From CAVPTL01 sp963708725 (GTDB taxonomy: Bacteria; Actinomycetota; Thermoleophilia; Gaiellales; JAICJC01): DNA of 64,000 nucleotides. Position numbers and translations under genes: made by a program. The first letter of the stretch is position 1; the number at the start of each line of letters is the position of its first letter. The notes beneath the pieces were generated by a model. The model searched no databases. It saw nothing but the letters and a program-made list of their open reading frames with translations, and was not told where the DNA came from. This document shows positions 15,736 to 23,812 of the stretch, in pieces. Location: the NCBI GenBank assembly GCA_963708725.1, contig CAVPTL010000020.1:59140-123139 (forward strand). Reading direction: 5' to 3'.

Positions 15736-17025
15736 TCAAGCGCCGAGGTGTTTCGAACGTGTGCCGAGATGCGCAAGCACCAGGTGCAGGCCCGCCGTCG
15801 TGGCGCGCTCGCGCACGATCGCGCGATCCCCGCTGAACTCGTGCCGCTGGCCGAGCTCGCCCTCGGGCGAGCTGATGTGCAGGTACACGAGGCCCACGGG
15901 CTTCTCGGCCGTGCCTCCACCTGGACCGGCGATGCCGGTGACCGATATCGCCACGTCGGCTCCGAGTGCGGCGCGCGCACCCGCGGCCATCGCGGCGGCG
16001 GTCTCGGCGCTGACCGCACCGTGGGCCTCGAGCACGTCTGAAGGCACGTGCAGCAGCTCATGCTTGGCGTCGTTGGAGTAGCTCACGATTGCTCCCAGGA
16101 ACACCTCAGAGCTGCCCGGAATGTCGGTGACCAGCCGCGCGATCGCCCCGCCGGTGCAGGATTCAGCGGTGGCGAGCGTCCAGCCGCGATCCCGGACGAT
16201 GTCGGTGACGATCTCGCCCATCGGTGCGTCGTCGGTCGCAAACACCCACTCCGCCAGCTCGCGCCGCATCGCGACTGCCAACTCGCTCGCCGCCGTTTCG
16301 GCGCCTGGATCGGCGCGGATGTCGATCTCGATCTCGAACCGCCGGGCACAGATCGACGTCTCCACGCCGGGTGGGTCGCCCCCCAACTCGGCGAACACGT
16401 CGGCCACGTGGGACTCTCCGACGCCGTAGGTGCGGATCAGCGTGCGCGCTCGCGGCACGGCGCGGCCAAACAGCGGCTGCAACCGGGGATGGTCAGGGGC
16501 GAGCAGCCACAGCCGCCGCAGCTCCGAGGGCACGCCGGGGAGCACCACGATCGCCGCGCCATCGATCTCCAGCACCAGACCCGGAGCAGTGCCGGCGAGT
16601 CCCAGCACCGATGCACCGCGAGGTATATGCGCCTGCTTGAGGTTGCCGGCGGCGAACCGCTCGGGGTCGAACCCGTTGCGCTCGGCAATCTCATGCGTCC
16701 ACCGATTGACCCTGTCCAAGACGTCTCGGTCAACCACGAGATCGACCCCGGCCAGACGCGCGATCGCCTCGACGGTGCGATCGTCATGGGTGGGGCCGAG
16801 CCCGCCAGAGGTCACGATCAGATCGTGGTGTGCGACCAGCTCGCCGAGGCCGTGCTCGATCGGGTCGAGACCATCTCCCACGGTCAGGGAGCGCTCGACC
16901 GAGAATCCCTGAAGCTCGAGGCTGCGCGCCAGATGTGACGCGTTCAGGTCACCGATGACACCGCGCAGCAACTCGTTGCCGGTGAGAAGAATCGCGGCCC
17001 TCGGGCGACCGGCGGACGCGCTCAA
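15736..17025 (-). CDS. cinA: CinA family protein, nicotinamide-nucleotide amidohydrolase
   Basis: 429 residues with TTG at 17025, overlapping the stop of the RodZ-like gene as TTGA. The N-terminal molybdopterin-binding-like domain (AAILLTGNELLRG, VTSGGLGPTHDDRTVEAIA, VVLPGVPSE) is followed by the C-terminal deamidase domain (TLATAESCTGGAIARLVTDIPGSSEVF, ISVTGIAGPGGGTAEKPVGLVY). Known CinA proteins hydrolyse NMN to NaMN and NH3, recycling a by-product of DNA ligase, and many also have ADP-ribose pyrophosphatase activity. Placement before recA is conserved in many Gram-positive bacteria. A longer in-frame start at 17271 would lie inside the upstream gene. Confidence 0.93.
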   Translation of the reverse strand: MSASAGRPRAAILLTGNELLRGVIGDLNASHLARSLELQGFSVERSLTVGDGLDPIEHGLGELVAHHDLIVTSGGLGPTHDDRTVEAIARLAGVDLVVDRDVLDRVNRWTHEIAERNGFDPERFAAGNLKQAHIPRGASVLGLAGTAPGLVLEIDGAAIVVLPGVPSELRRLWLLAPDHPRLQPLFGRAVPRARTLIRTYGVGESHVADVFAELGGDPPGVETSICARRFEIEIDIRADPGAETAASELAVAMRRELAEWVFATDDAPMGEIVTDIVRDRGWTLATAESCTGGAIARLVTDIPGSSEVFLGAIVSYSNDAKHELLHVPSDVLEAHGAVSAETAAAMAAGARAALGADVAISVTGIAGPGGGTAEKPVGLVYLHISSPEGELGQRHEFSGDRAIVRERATTAGLHLVLAHLGTRSKHLGA

Positions 17026-17813
17026 GCCGGTGCGAGGCCCGTGTTTGTGACGCGAATCGTGGCCCCTGTCTGGGGGAGCGGCGTGGCCTTGCCATTGATC
17101 GTCACCGTGAGGCTTCCGGGGGCGCCGACCTGCATGTACACCGGCTGCTTGGAGGTGAACGTGACGGTGTTGTCGATGGCCGGGTCGATCGGGTAGCCCG
17201 ACAGGTCGGTGCCGTGCGTCGAGATCACCGCTTTGCCGTCCGGCGATCCGCTGTGGATCGAAACCCAACACCGGTTCGAGGCGGTCAGCACCACCGTGAA
17301 CTTCTTGTGGGTGGCGGCGTGCTCTTTGGTCTTGTGCTTGCCGGTGGTCGTGTTGGTGGTCGAGCTGGACTTCGGCTGCGTGGTGCTCGACGGCGGGTTC
17401 GTCGTCAGCAGCGGCGCCTGGTTGGCCGGCCGCTTCAACGCGACCAGGAAGATCACCGAGGTGACCGCCACGATCGCGGCCAGCACGACCATCACGAGTT
17501 GTGATTCGCGCCGCCGGCGCTGCTGCTGCGGCCGCGAGCGTGGACGCGATGCGATCGGCTGATCGAACTCTCGCCGCGGATCGTGATGGCGTGAGTTGAA
17601 CTCGTCGACGAACAGCTCGCCGTCGAGGCCCAGATACTCGGCGTATGAGCGGAGAAAGCCCTTCGTATACGTCGGGCCCGGCAGGATGTCGAACTCCTCC
17701 TCCTCGAGCGCCCGGATGTATCGGGACCGGATCGCGGTATCGGCCTCGACCTGGCTGTAGGCCAGGCCACGCCGCTCGCGTGCCTCTCGCAGTGAAGGTC
17801 CAATCTCAAACAT
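17022..17813 (-). CDS. RodZ-like protein: helix-turn-helix, one membrane helix, DUF4115-type domain
   Basis: 263 residues. The N-terminal Cro/CI-like helix-turn-helix (LREARERRGLAYSQVEADTAIRSRYIRALEEEEF) precedes the typical GPTYTKGFLRSYAEYLGLD. A basic Arg/Gln stretch is followed by a single membrane helix (LVMVVLAAIVAVTSVIFLVAL), a Thr/Ser/Pro/Lys linker, and a C-terminal beta domain (FTVVLTASNRCWVSIHSG, VYMQVGAPGSLTVTINGK) matching the RodZ C-terminal domain. RodZ proteins link the cytoskeleton or cell-wall machinery to the membrane; in actinobacteria the role is less clear. Confidence 0.85.
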   Translation of the reverse strand: MFEIGPSLREARERRGLAYSQVEADTAIRSRYIRALEEEEFDILPGPTYTKGFLRSYAEYLGLDGELFVDEFNSRHHDPRREFDQPIASRPRSRPQQQRRRRESQLVMVVLAAIVAVTSVIFLVALKRPANQAPLLTTNPPSSTTQPKSSSTTNTTTGKHKTKEHAATHKKFTVVLTASNRCWVSIHSGSPDGKAVISTHGTDLSGYPIDPAIDNTVTFTSKQPVYMQVGAPGSLTVTINGKATPLPQTGATIRVTNTGLAPA

Positions 17814-17853
17814 AAGCCCGTGCTCGCCCCAGCCGGTCGTAGACCGTCAGAGT

Positions 17854-18738
17854 CTATCGTGCTCGGCCTGCCGGGGCGTCCAAGGGGAGATATCGATCAC
17901 GGAGTGCCCCGATCAGTCCCGACGCGCTGGCAACCAGCAACAACACGAACACGTACCCGGCGATCGTCTCGCCACAATCAGGCCCGCAGCCCGAGGAGCT
18001 CCCCACCAAAATCGGCGCGCTCAGCCATATCCCGATGGCGATCAGGGGCGTGAGCGCGGCGACCATCCCCATCCGGGCGCCGAACAGGAAACCCAGGAGC
18101 GCCGCCTGCAACAGCAGCATGATCCCGGTGTACTCCTGCGTTCCGCGGGCTGCACCGGCGAGCACGATCAGGAGGTCGGCCACCGCACCGATCGTGATCG
18201 GCAGCACGTATGCGCCCCACGGCACTCGCGGACCCTTGATTCCCATCACCGTTCGCACCAGACCGGGGTTCGCCGTGGACAGCGACTCGAGCGCTGCCCG
18301 GGTGAGATCAAACTGCTCCATCGCTGCGTCGAGCCAGTCCTGGCCGTTTGCCACCCGTCCTCGAAGCCGGTTTCGCGCGAGCTCGCCGGACTCGGTCAGG
18401 ACGTGATCGATTCCCAGCGTTGCCCGTCCGAGCCGTTGGTGGACGTGTTCGGACTGCGCGGAGATCTCGATCGGAAGCCCATCGACGGTGAACTCGGCAA
18501 ACACCGCGTCCTCGTCGTCGAGCGAGCCGCCGTAGACGGCAAAACCTTCACGGTCGCCGTGGCTTCGTTCGATCGTGCGGGCAAATGCGGGCAGGTCGAC
18601 CGCTCGGCAAACGATCTCGACGGGATCGTCGGGACCCGCGATCTCGAGCGGGTAGGTGCCCACCACGATCGGCGAGTACGGCGACAGAACATCCATGACG
18701 CCGTCGCTCTGCACCCGCTGGTACCAGTCCTCGATCAC
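17854..18738 (-). CDS. DUF4269-like domain fused to a multi-pass membrane domain
   Basis: 294 residues from GTG 18738, 16 nt after the ftsK stop. Residues 1-165 resemble DUF4269 (SPYSPIVVGTYPLEI, VEIVCRAVDLPAF, PIEISAQSEHVHQR), a nucleotidyltransferase-like family of unknown function. Residues 180-290 hold about four membrane helices (YVLPITIGAVADLLIVLAG, MLLLQAALLGFLFGARMG, LIAIGIWLSAPIL, YVFVLLLVASASGLIG) with a CGPDCGE cysteine pair in one loop. The fusion of a soluble DUF4269-like half to a membrane half is unusual. It lies between ftsK and the RodZ-like gene in the same direction. Confidence 0.7.
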   Translation of the reverse strand: MIEDWYQRVQSDGVMDVLSPYSPIVVGTYPLEIAGPDDPVEIVCRAVDLPAFARTIERSHGDREGFAVYGGSLDDEDAVFAEFTVDGLPIEISAQSEHVHQRLGRATLGIDHVLTESGELARNRLRGRVANGQDWLDAAMEQFDLTRAALESLSTANPGLVRTVMGIKGPRVPWGAYVLPITIGAVADLLIVLAGAARGTQEYTGIMLLLQAALLGFLFGARMGMVAALTPLIAIGIWLSAPILVGSSSGCGPDCGETIAGYVFVLLLVASASGLIGALRDRYLPLDAPAGRAR

Positions 18739-18754
18739 CCTCGGGACTGTACCC

Positions 18755-21130
18755 TCAGAAGGTCGCTTGGGTGTCGTCCTCAGGCGGCGCGGGCACCGCC
18801 GACTCACCCAGAATCCGAGGCAGTTCGGCCTCGGTGATCAGCACCTTGCGGGCCTTTGAGCCCTCATACCCCGAGACGATTCCCCGGCGCTCCAGCATGT
18901 CGATCAACCGACCGGCGCGGGTGTAGCCGACGCGCAGGCGGCGCTGCATCAGCGAGACCGAGGCGGTCTGATGCTGGGCGACCAGCCGGATCGCATCCTC
19001 GAGCACCGGATCCTCGTCGGCTTCCAGCCGCTCGGGCTCGACGTCGGACGGCGTTTCCAAGAGCTCCTCCTCGAACGCCTGCTGGGCCTGGCCGCGACAC
19101 GCCTCGACGATCATGCGCGTCTCGTCCTCCGAGATGTACGCGCCCTGGATGCGGTTGAGCTTCGATGTGCCCAGTGGCTTGTACAGCATGTCGCCCTGGC
19201 CCAGCAGCGCCTCGGCTCCGTTGACATCGAGGATCACCCGTGAGTCGGTCTGCGACGACACCGCGAAGGCGATTCGCGACGGCACGTTGGCCTTGATCAT
19301 GCCGGTGATCACGTCCACCCGCGGGCTCTGGGTCGCGAGCACCAGGTGAATGCCGACGGCACGTGACTTCTGCGCGAGCCGGATGATCGCGTCTTCGACC
19401 TCGGCCGGTGCCACCATCATGAGGTCGGCGAGCTCGTCGATCACGACCAGGATGTAGGGCATCGTGTCCTCGCCGCGTGCCAGCCGGCCGCGGTTCATCT
19501 CCACCAGGTTGCGTGCCTTCACGGCGCCCATCAGCTCATACCGGCTCTCCATCTCGCGCACCACGTTTTGCAGCACGAGCGAGGCGTTCTTCATGTTCGT
19601 GACCACCGGCGTCAGCAGATGGGGGATCGACTCGTAGTGGTTGAGCTCCACGCGCTTGGGATCGACCAGGATCATGCGCACATCATCGGGACTGGCACGC
19701 AGCAGAATCGACGAGAGGATCGCGTTGATGCAGCCGGACTTACCGGCTCCGGTGGTACCGGCGATCAGAAGGTGCGGCATCCGGGCGAGGTCACACGCCA
19801 CCCCAGCTCCACTGATGTCCTTACCAAGCCAGGCGGTGAGTGGGCTGGAACCCTCGGGCGGGGTCGCGTAGATGTCGCCGAGCGTGACCATGTTGGCCGA
19901 CGTGTTGGGCACCTCCACTCCCACCGCCTGCTTCCCGGGGATCGGTGCCAGGATGCGAATCTCGGTTGTGGCCAGGGCGTAGGCGAGGTCATCGCGCAGG
20001 GCCGAAACGCGGCTGACCTTGGTTCCAGGGGCGAGCTGCAGCTCAAACCGGGTCACGCGCGGGCCGTTGACCATCCCCACCAGCCGGGCGTCGACCCCGA
20101 AGCTTGCGAGTGCCTCCACCAGTTGCCGTGCGACCGGCGCATGGTCGACCTTGGCCCCGGTGCTCTTGCTCTTCTGGAGGATCGTCGCCGAGGGCAGCCG
20201 GTAAGGAGTGCGCGGGGCGATCAGCGACACGCCGAGGGCGGCGGTGATGTCATCCTCCCCCACGTCCTCGGGCTCGATCGGGAGTGACTCCTGCTGGGGC
20301 TCGATCTCGAGCTTCGGTTCGGGCACGATCGCCTCTGGGGTGGGCTCGGGCAGCGCCGGTTCTTCGACGGCGGGTTCGACTTCGAGGTCGGCGAAGATGT
20401 CTGAAAATGCCGCCTCGCCGTCGAGGGGCTTGGGGCGCTTCGGGGTCTTGGTCGCCGGAACGGCCTTGAGCGATGGCCGGGTGGCCGGACGCTCGCGATA
20501 CATCCGCACCATCTCCTCCGAGGCCCTGCGGCCCGCACCGGCGGCCTGGGCAACCTTACGCCCGGACGAGCGCATGGCGAGCCCGATCGACCCCCCGGTG
20601 ATCAGGATCACCGCGACGATCATGCACAGGATCACGAGGATCGTCACGCCAACCGATCCGATCAGCCCCTGCAGGATCGATCGCAGGTAGGCCCCGATCA
20701 GGCCGCCGTGGCGCTCAGCGGTCGCGGTGTCGGTCGTCGAGAAGGCGAGCACGGCGCCGATCAGCGCCAGGATCACCCCCGTGCGCAGCGGTCGTACGTG
20801 CAGCAACCCCGAGCGAAGAAACACCGACGCGCCTGCGATCACGAGCAGCAGTGGGACGACAGCGGCGACTCTGCCCGCCGTCAGGTGCAGTGCTCCGTCG
20901 ATCTTTGCTCCGATGACGCCGCCGTCCCAGCCCATGTACTCCACAAAGCCCAGGAAGACTCCAAGCGCGAGTAATGAAGCGCCGATCAGATCCGGGCGGT
21001 GCTGGAAAGAGTTTCGGCTCGGCGTCCGTTTCCGCTGGGGGGTCGTTGAGCGGAGGGGGGTCTTGCGCGGACGCCGAGCCGTCTTTGTACCAGCGGCGCG
21101 ATGGGGTCTTCGCGTCGTTGTTCTGGCCAT
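18755..21130 (-). CDS. ftsK: DNA translocase FtsK/SpoIIIE
   Basis: 791 residues from ATG 21130. A basic N-terminus precedes about four membrane helices (DLIGASLLALGVFLGFVEYMG onward), an acidic Pro/Glu linker (about 240-310), then the motor: alpha and beta domains with Walker A GTTGAGKSGC and Walker B ILVVIDELADLMM. The C-terminal gamma winged helix (SLMQRRLRVGYTRAGRLIDMLERRGIV) reads polar DNA motifs. It pumps chromosome DNA through the closing septum and helps dimer resolution. A stretch with an in-frame ATG at 21169 is less likely as the start. Confidence 0.97.
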   Translation of the reverse strand: MARTTTRRPHRAAGTKTARRPRKTPLRSTTPQRKRTPSRNSFQHRPDLIGASLLALGVFLGFVEYMGWDGGVIGAKIDGALHLTAGRVAAVVPLLLVIAGASVFLRSGLLHVRPLRTGVILALIGAVLAFSTTDTATAERHGGLIGAYLRSILQGLIGSVGVTILVILCMIVAVILITGGSIGLAMRSSGRKVAQAAGAGRRASEEMVRMYRERPATRPSLKAVPATKTPKRPKPLDGEAAFSDIFADLEVEPAVEEPALPEPTPEAIVPEPKLEIEPQQESLPIEPEDVGEDDITAALGVSLIAPRTPYRLPSATILQKSKSTGAKVDHAPVARQLVEALASFGVDARLVGMVNGPRVTRFELQLAPGTKVSRVSALRDDLAYALATTEIRILAPIPGKQAVGVEVPNTSANMVTLGDIYATPPEGSSPLTAWLGKDISGAGVACDLARMPHLLIAGTTGAGKSGCINAILSSILLRASPDDVRMILVDPKRVELNHYESIPHLLTPVVTNMKNASLVLQNVVREMESRYELMGAVKARNLVEMNRGRLARGEDTMPYILVVIDELADLMMVAPAEVEDAIIRLAQKSRAVGIHLVLATQSPRVDVITGMIKANVPSRIAFAVSSQTDSRVILDVNGAEALLGQGDMLYKPLGTSKLNRIQGAYISEDETRMIVEACRGQAQQAFEEELLETPSDVEPERLEADEDPVLEDAIRLVAQHQTASVSLMQRRLRVGYTRAGRLIDMLERRGIVSGYEGSKARKVLITEAELPRILGESAVPAPPEDDTQATF

Positions 21131-21191
21131 CGACGGTGCAATTCGCCTTCGGGTTACCGATTCCTTCAACGCGAATTGCGAGCGGGCCTGG

Positions 21192-22451
21192 CTAGATCAC
21201 TGAGTCCGCCGCCATGGCGACGAACAGCAGCGCAAGGTACAGCAGCGAGTAGTGAAAGAGCACTTTGGCGGCGTGCTTGGTGACGGTCCGGCGAAGCCCG
21301 ATCGCCATCCACAGAAAGACAGCACCGAGAGCCAGCGCCGCCAGCGCGTAGGCCCAGCCCAGTGTCCCGGTCGCAACCGGCAGGAAGGTCACCGCGATCA
21401 TCACCACGGTGTACCGAACGATCTGGCGGGTGGTCTCGGAGTCGCCGCTGACGACCGGCAGCATCGGGATCCCCGCCGCGGCGTAGTCGTCTTTGATCAA
21501 CATCGCCAGCGCCCAGAAATGCGGCGGCGTCCACACGAACACGATCAGGAACAGCAGGACCGCAGTGACCGTCACATGACCGCTGACAGCCGCGTAGCCA
21601 ACCACGGGCGGTACCGCGCCGGCGGCTCCCCCGATCACGATGTTCTGGGCAGTGCGGCGCTTGAGATACCCGGTGTAGACGACGACGTAGAACAGATCGC
21701 CCACGATCGCGAGCACTGCGGTCAGGAGGTTGGTGGTGCATGCCAGCAGCACGAAGGAGAGCGCCGACAGCGTCAGCCCGAACTCGAGCGCGCGCTCGGG
21801 GGCGACGCGACCGGTGGCGACCGGGCGCCCGTCGGTGCGGCTCATGTGCACGTCGATATCGCGATCCATGTAGTGGTTGAGTGCGCTGGCGCCACCACAG
21901 GCGAGGGCGAGGCCGGCCATCGTGGCGATCATCAGGCCGACTGGCGGTACCCCCTGGGCGGCCACGAACATGCCGCACAGCGCGGTGAGCAGAAGCAGCG
22001 ACATGATCCGAGGCTTGGTCAGTATCAGGTAGTCGCGCCAGGTGCTGGGCTGTGGTGTGCGATCCCACCGCACCCTGACCGCGACCACGAGGGTCGCTGT
22101 GAACGCGACTGCCGCCAGCGCGACGTGTGCGACGTGAAGCGCCGGGCCCGATCCCCACACTGCGATCACTCCGCCGAGCGCGATCTGGACAAGCATGGCC
22201 GCCATCGCAGCGCCGACCGGCACCCGCAGGTACGGGTAGGAGATCACCGCGGCGATTGCGAGCGCCACCAAAAATGCGAGTGCGATCAGGCTCAGCAGGT
22301 CATGGAATCCGCCCATACCCAACGCTGCGGCCGAGATCACCAGTCCGGTGGCGACCGCTGCGCCCACAGCGGCGAGGCGCAGCCACGGTCCGGGGAGTGC
22401 TTTTGGAGGAGCGCTGGGGGTGGGCTCAGAGGCCATGGATACGGTGCGCAT
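21192..22451 (-). CDS. ctaB: Protoheme IX farnesyltransferase with an N-terminal CtaA/COX15-like half
   Basis: 419 residues, over 100 longer than usual CtaB. From about residue 135 it is a standard UbiA-type heme O synthase: DYLILTKPRIMSLLL, the Asp-rich site NHYMDRDIDVHMSRTDGRP, and VWTPPHFWALAM. It joins a farnesyl chain to heme b to give heme O for terminal oxidases. Residues about 25-130 add four predicted helices, with GGVIAVWGSGPALHVAHVALA recalling the histidine-bearing helices of the heme A synthase CtaA. Only half a CtaA bundle is present, so heme A synthase activity is doubtful; it may bind heme or assist assembly. The gene is divergent from the secreted propeller gene. Confidence 0.9.
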   Translation of the reverse strand: MRTVSMASEPTPSAPPKALPGPWLRLAAVGAAVATGLVISAAALGMGGFHDLLSLIALAFLVALAIAAVISYPYLRVPVGAAMAAMLVQIALGGVIAVWGSGPALHVAHVALAAVAFTATLVVAVRVRWDRTPQPSTWRDYLILTKPRIMSLLLLTALCGMFVAAQGVPPVGLMIATMAGLALACGGASALNHYMDRDIDVHMSRTDGRPVATGRVAPERALEFGLTLSALSFVLLACTTNLLTAVLAIVGDLFYVVVYTGYLKRRTAQNIVIGGAAGAVPPVVGYAAVSGHVTVTAVLLFLIVFVWTPPHFWALAMLIKDDYAAAGIPMLPVVSGDSETTRQIVRYTVVMIAVTFLPVATGTLGWAYALAALALGAVFLWMAIGLRRTVTKHAAKVLFHYSLLYLALLFVAMAADSVI

Positions 22452-22539
22452 GGCGATGCCGCAATCATACCCCCACCGACCGCCGGCACGCCGGGTTGCG
22501 ACGCTCGCGCGACTCGTGAGTTTCCGGATTATGCCCAGC

Positions 22540-22554
22540 GGGTAGGCTCTACCC
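22540..22554. promoter_or_regulatory. Palindrome abutting the secreted-propeller start, with a possible -10
   Basis: GGGTAG-GCT-CTACCC (22540-22554) is a perfect 6-bp dyad ending four bases before the ATG at 22559. It contains TAGGCT, which could be a -10 giving a nearly leaderless transcript. Whether it is an operator or a hairpin is unknown. Confidence 0.35.
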
Positions 22555-22558
22555 TCGA

Positions 22559-23812
22559 ATGCTCCGAAAGTCCGGCCTCACGCTTGTCGCGATCGCCGCG
22601 ATCGTGGCCATAGGTGCCCCTCAAGCGCTCGCCCAAAACCCGCCGCACCCGTCGTGGCAGACGAACGGCACGGTGCGAACGGTGGTCGTGTCCGGTGGCA
22701 TCGTCTACATCGGCGGTCAGTTCAGCTCGATGCGACCGGCAGCGGCACCTCTGGGCTCTTCGCTGGCGGTGACCCGGCACAACGCGGCTGCGATCAATGC
22801 CACCACCGGCAAGCTGACCGCCTGGAACCCCAACGTGACCGGGCGCGTCGACTCGATCCGCATAGCCAATCATCGAGCGTATCTGGCGGGACTGTTCACC
22901 GCAGTTCGCGGACAGCCCCGCACCAACGCCGCCGCTGTCGGGCTGGACGCCGGTAAGCCGAGCGCGTGGCAGGCCAGCACCAACGGCTCGGTGCGCACGC
23001 TGGCGATCGCCCCGGGCGGCGATATCCTCATGGGCGGCGATTTCACGCGCGTCGCGGGCAAGGCGCGGTCGCACCTGGCCGCGGTGACGCCCGCCGGCCG
23101 GCTGACCGCATGGGCGCCAAAGCTCGGGCAGGTCACCGGATTTGCATGTCCCCCACGCTGCCACCCGGTCGTGTTCACCATCCGGATGTCGCCCAACGGC
23201 AAGAACGTCTACTTTGGTGGGCACTTCGGCTTGGTGAACGGCGTCTCGCGAAACGAGGCGGCCGAGGTGCCGCTGGCCGGTGGCAAGACGACGCTCGCCT
23301 TCAACCCGAACATCTACTCGGCGGCGAACTGCCCGAGCTGCACCGTTACCGAGACCAGCCGGGTGTACACGATCATTCCGACCCCCACCCGGGTCTACAC
23401 CTGCGGCGGCTACTGGAAGGTCAACGGGACGCTGCGGTCGTTCAACGTGTCGGCCTTCAATCCGACCACCGGCAAGCTGGTCACGGCGTTTCGGGGCCAG
23501 GACGACGGAGATACGGTCGGCTGTGCCCTGCACGCCGGAGTGTTGTACGTGGGCGGGCATTTCAACGTCGCCGGCTTTGGCTGTCAGCCCAACGCGCTCC
23601 AGAACTGCACCACCCGCCACCATGTCGCTGCGCTCGACGCTGCCACCGGTCGCGTGATCACCTCGTGGAACCCGGGAGCCAACTCGGTGCACGGCCTGCT
23701 CTCGATCGCCGCGAGCGCTCACGCGGTTGCCTTCGGCGGCTACTTCACCCGCATGGGCGGTGCCAACCGTCAGGGCGTTGCCCTCTACCGATCGCTTCCC
23801 GCCAGCCCGTAG
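22559..23812 (+). CDS. Secreted beta-propeller-like repeat protein
   Basis: 417 residues with a signal peptide (LRKSGLTLVAIAAIVAIGAPQALAQ). The mature protein consists of about seven loosely repeated blades, each with a pattern like VYIGGQF...AAINATTGKLTAWNPN: VVSGGIVYIGGQF, ANHRAYLAGLF, APGGDILMGGDF, NGKNVYFGGHF, PTRVYTCGGYW, HAGVLYVGGHF, AHAVAFGGYF. This resembles secreted 'delta-60'/DUF5122-type propellers. Three cysteine pairs (CPPRC, CPSC, CQPNALQNC) may form disulfides. The function is unknown; binding or adhesion outside the cell is a guess. Its stop codon directly abuts the convergent hydrolase stop. Confidence 0.8.
   Translation: MLRKSGLTLVAIAAIVAIGAPQALAQNPPHPSWQTNGTVRTVVVSGGIVYIGGQFSSMRPAAAPLGSSLAVTRHNAAAINATTGKLTAWNPNVTGRVDSIRIANHRAYLAGLFTAVRGQPRTNAAAVGLDAGKPSAWQASTNGSVRTLAIAPGGDILMGGDFTRVAGKARSHLAAVTPAGRLTAWAPKLGQVTGFACPPRCHPVVFTIRMSPNGKNVYFGGHFGLVNGVSRNEAAEVPLAGGKTTLAFNPNIYSAANCPSCTVTETSRVYTIIPTPTRVYTCGGYWKVNGTLRSFNVSAFNPTTGKLVTAFRGQDDGDTVGCALHAGVLYVGGHFNVAGFGCQPNALQNCTTRHHVAALDAATGRVITSWNPGANSVHGLLSIAASAHAVAFGGYFTRMGGANRQGVALYRSLPASP

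Noticed and set aside
17026..17271. Extended N-terminus for CinA
   Set aside because: It lies within the RodZ-like coding region and is low in similarity; TTG 17025 gives a standard CinA start.
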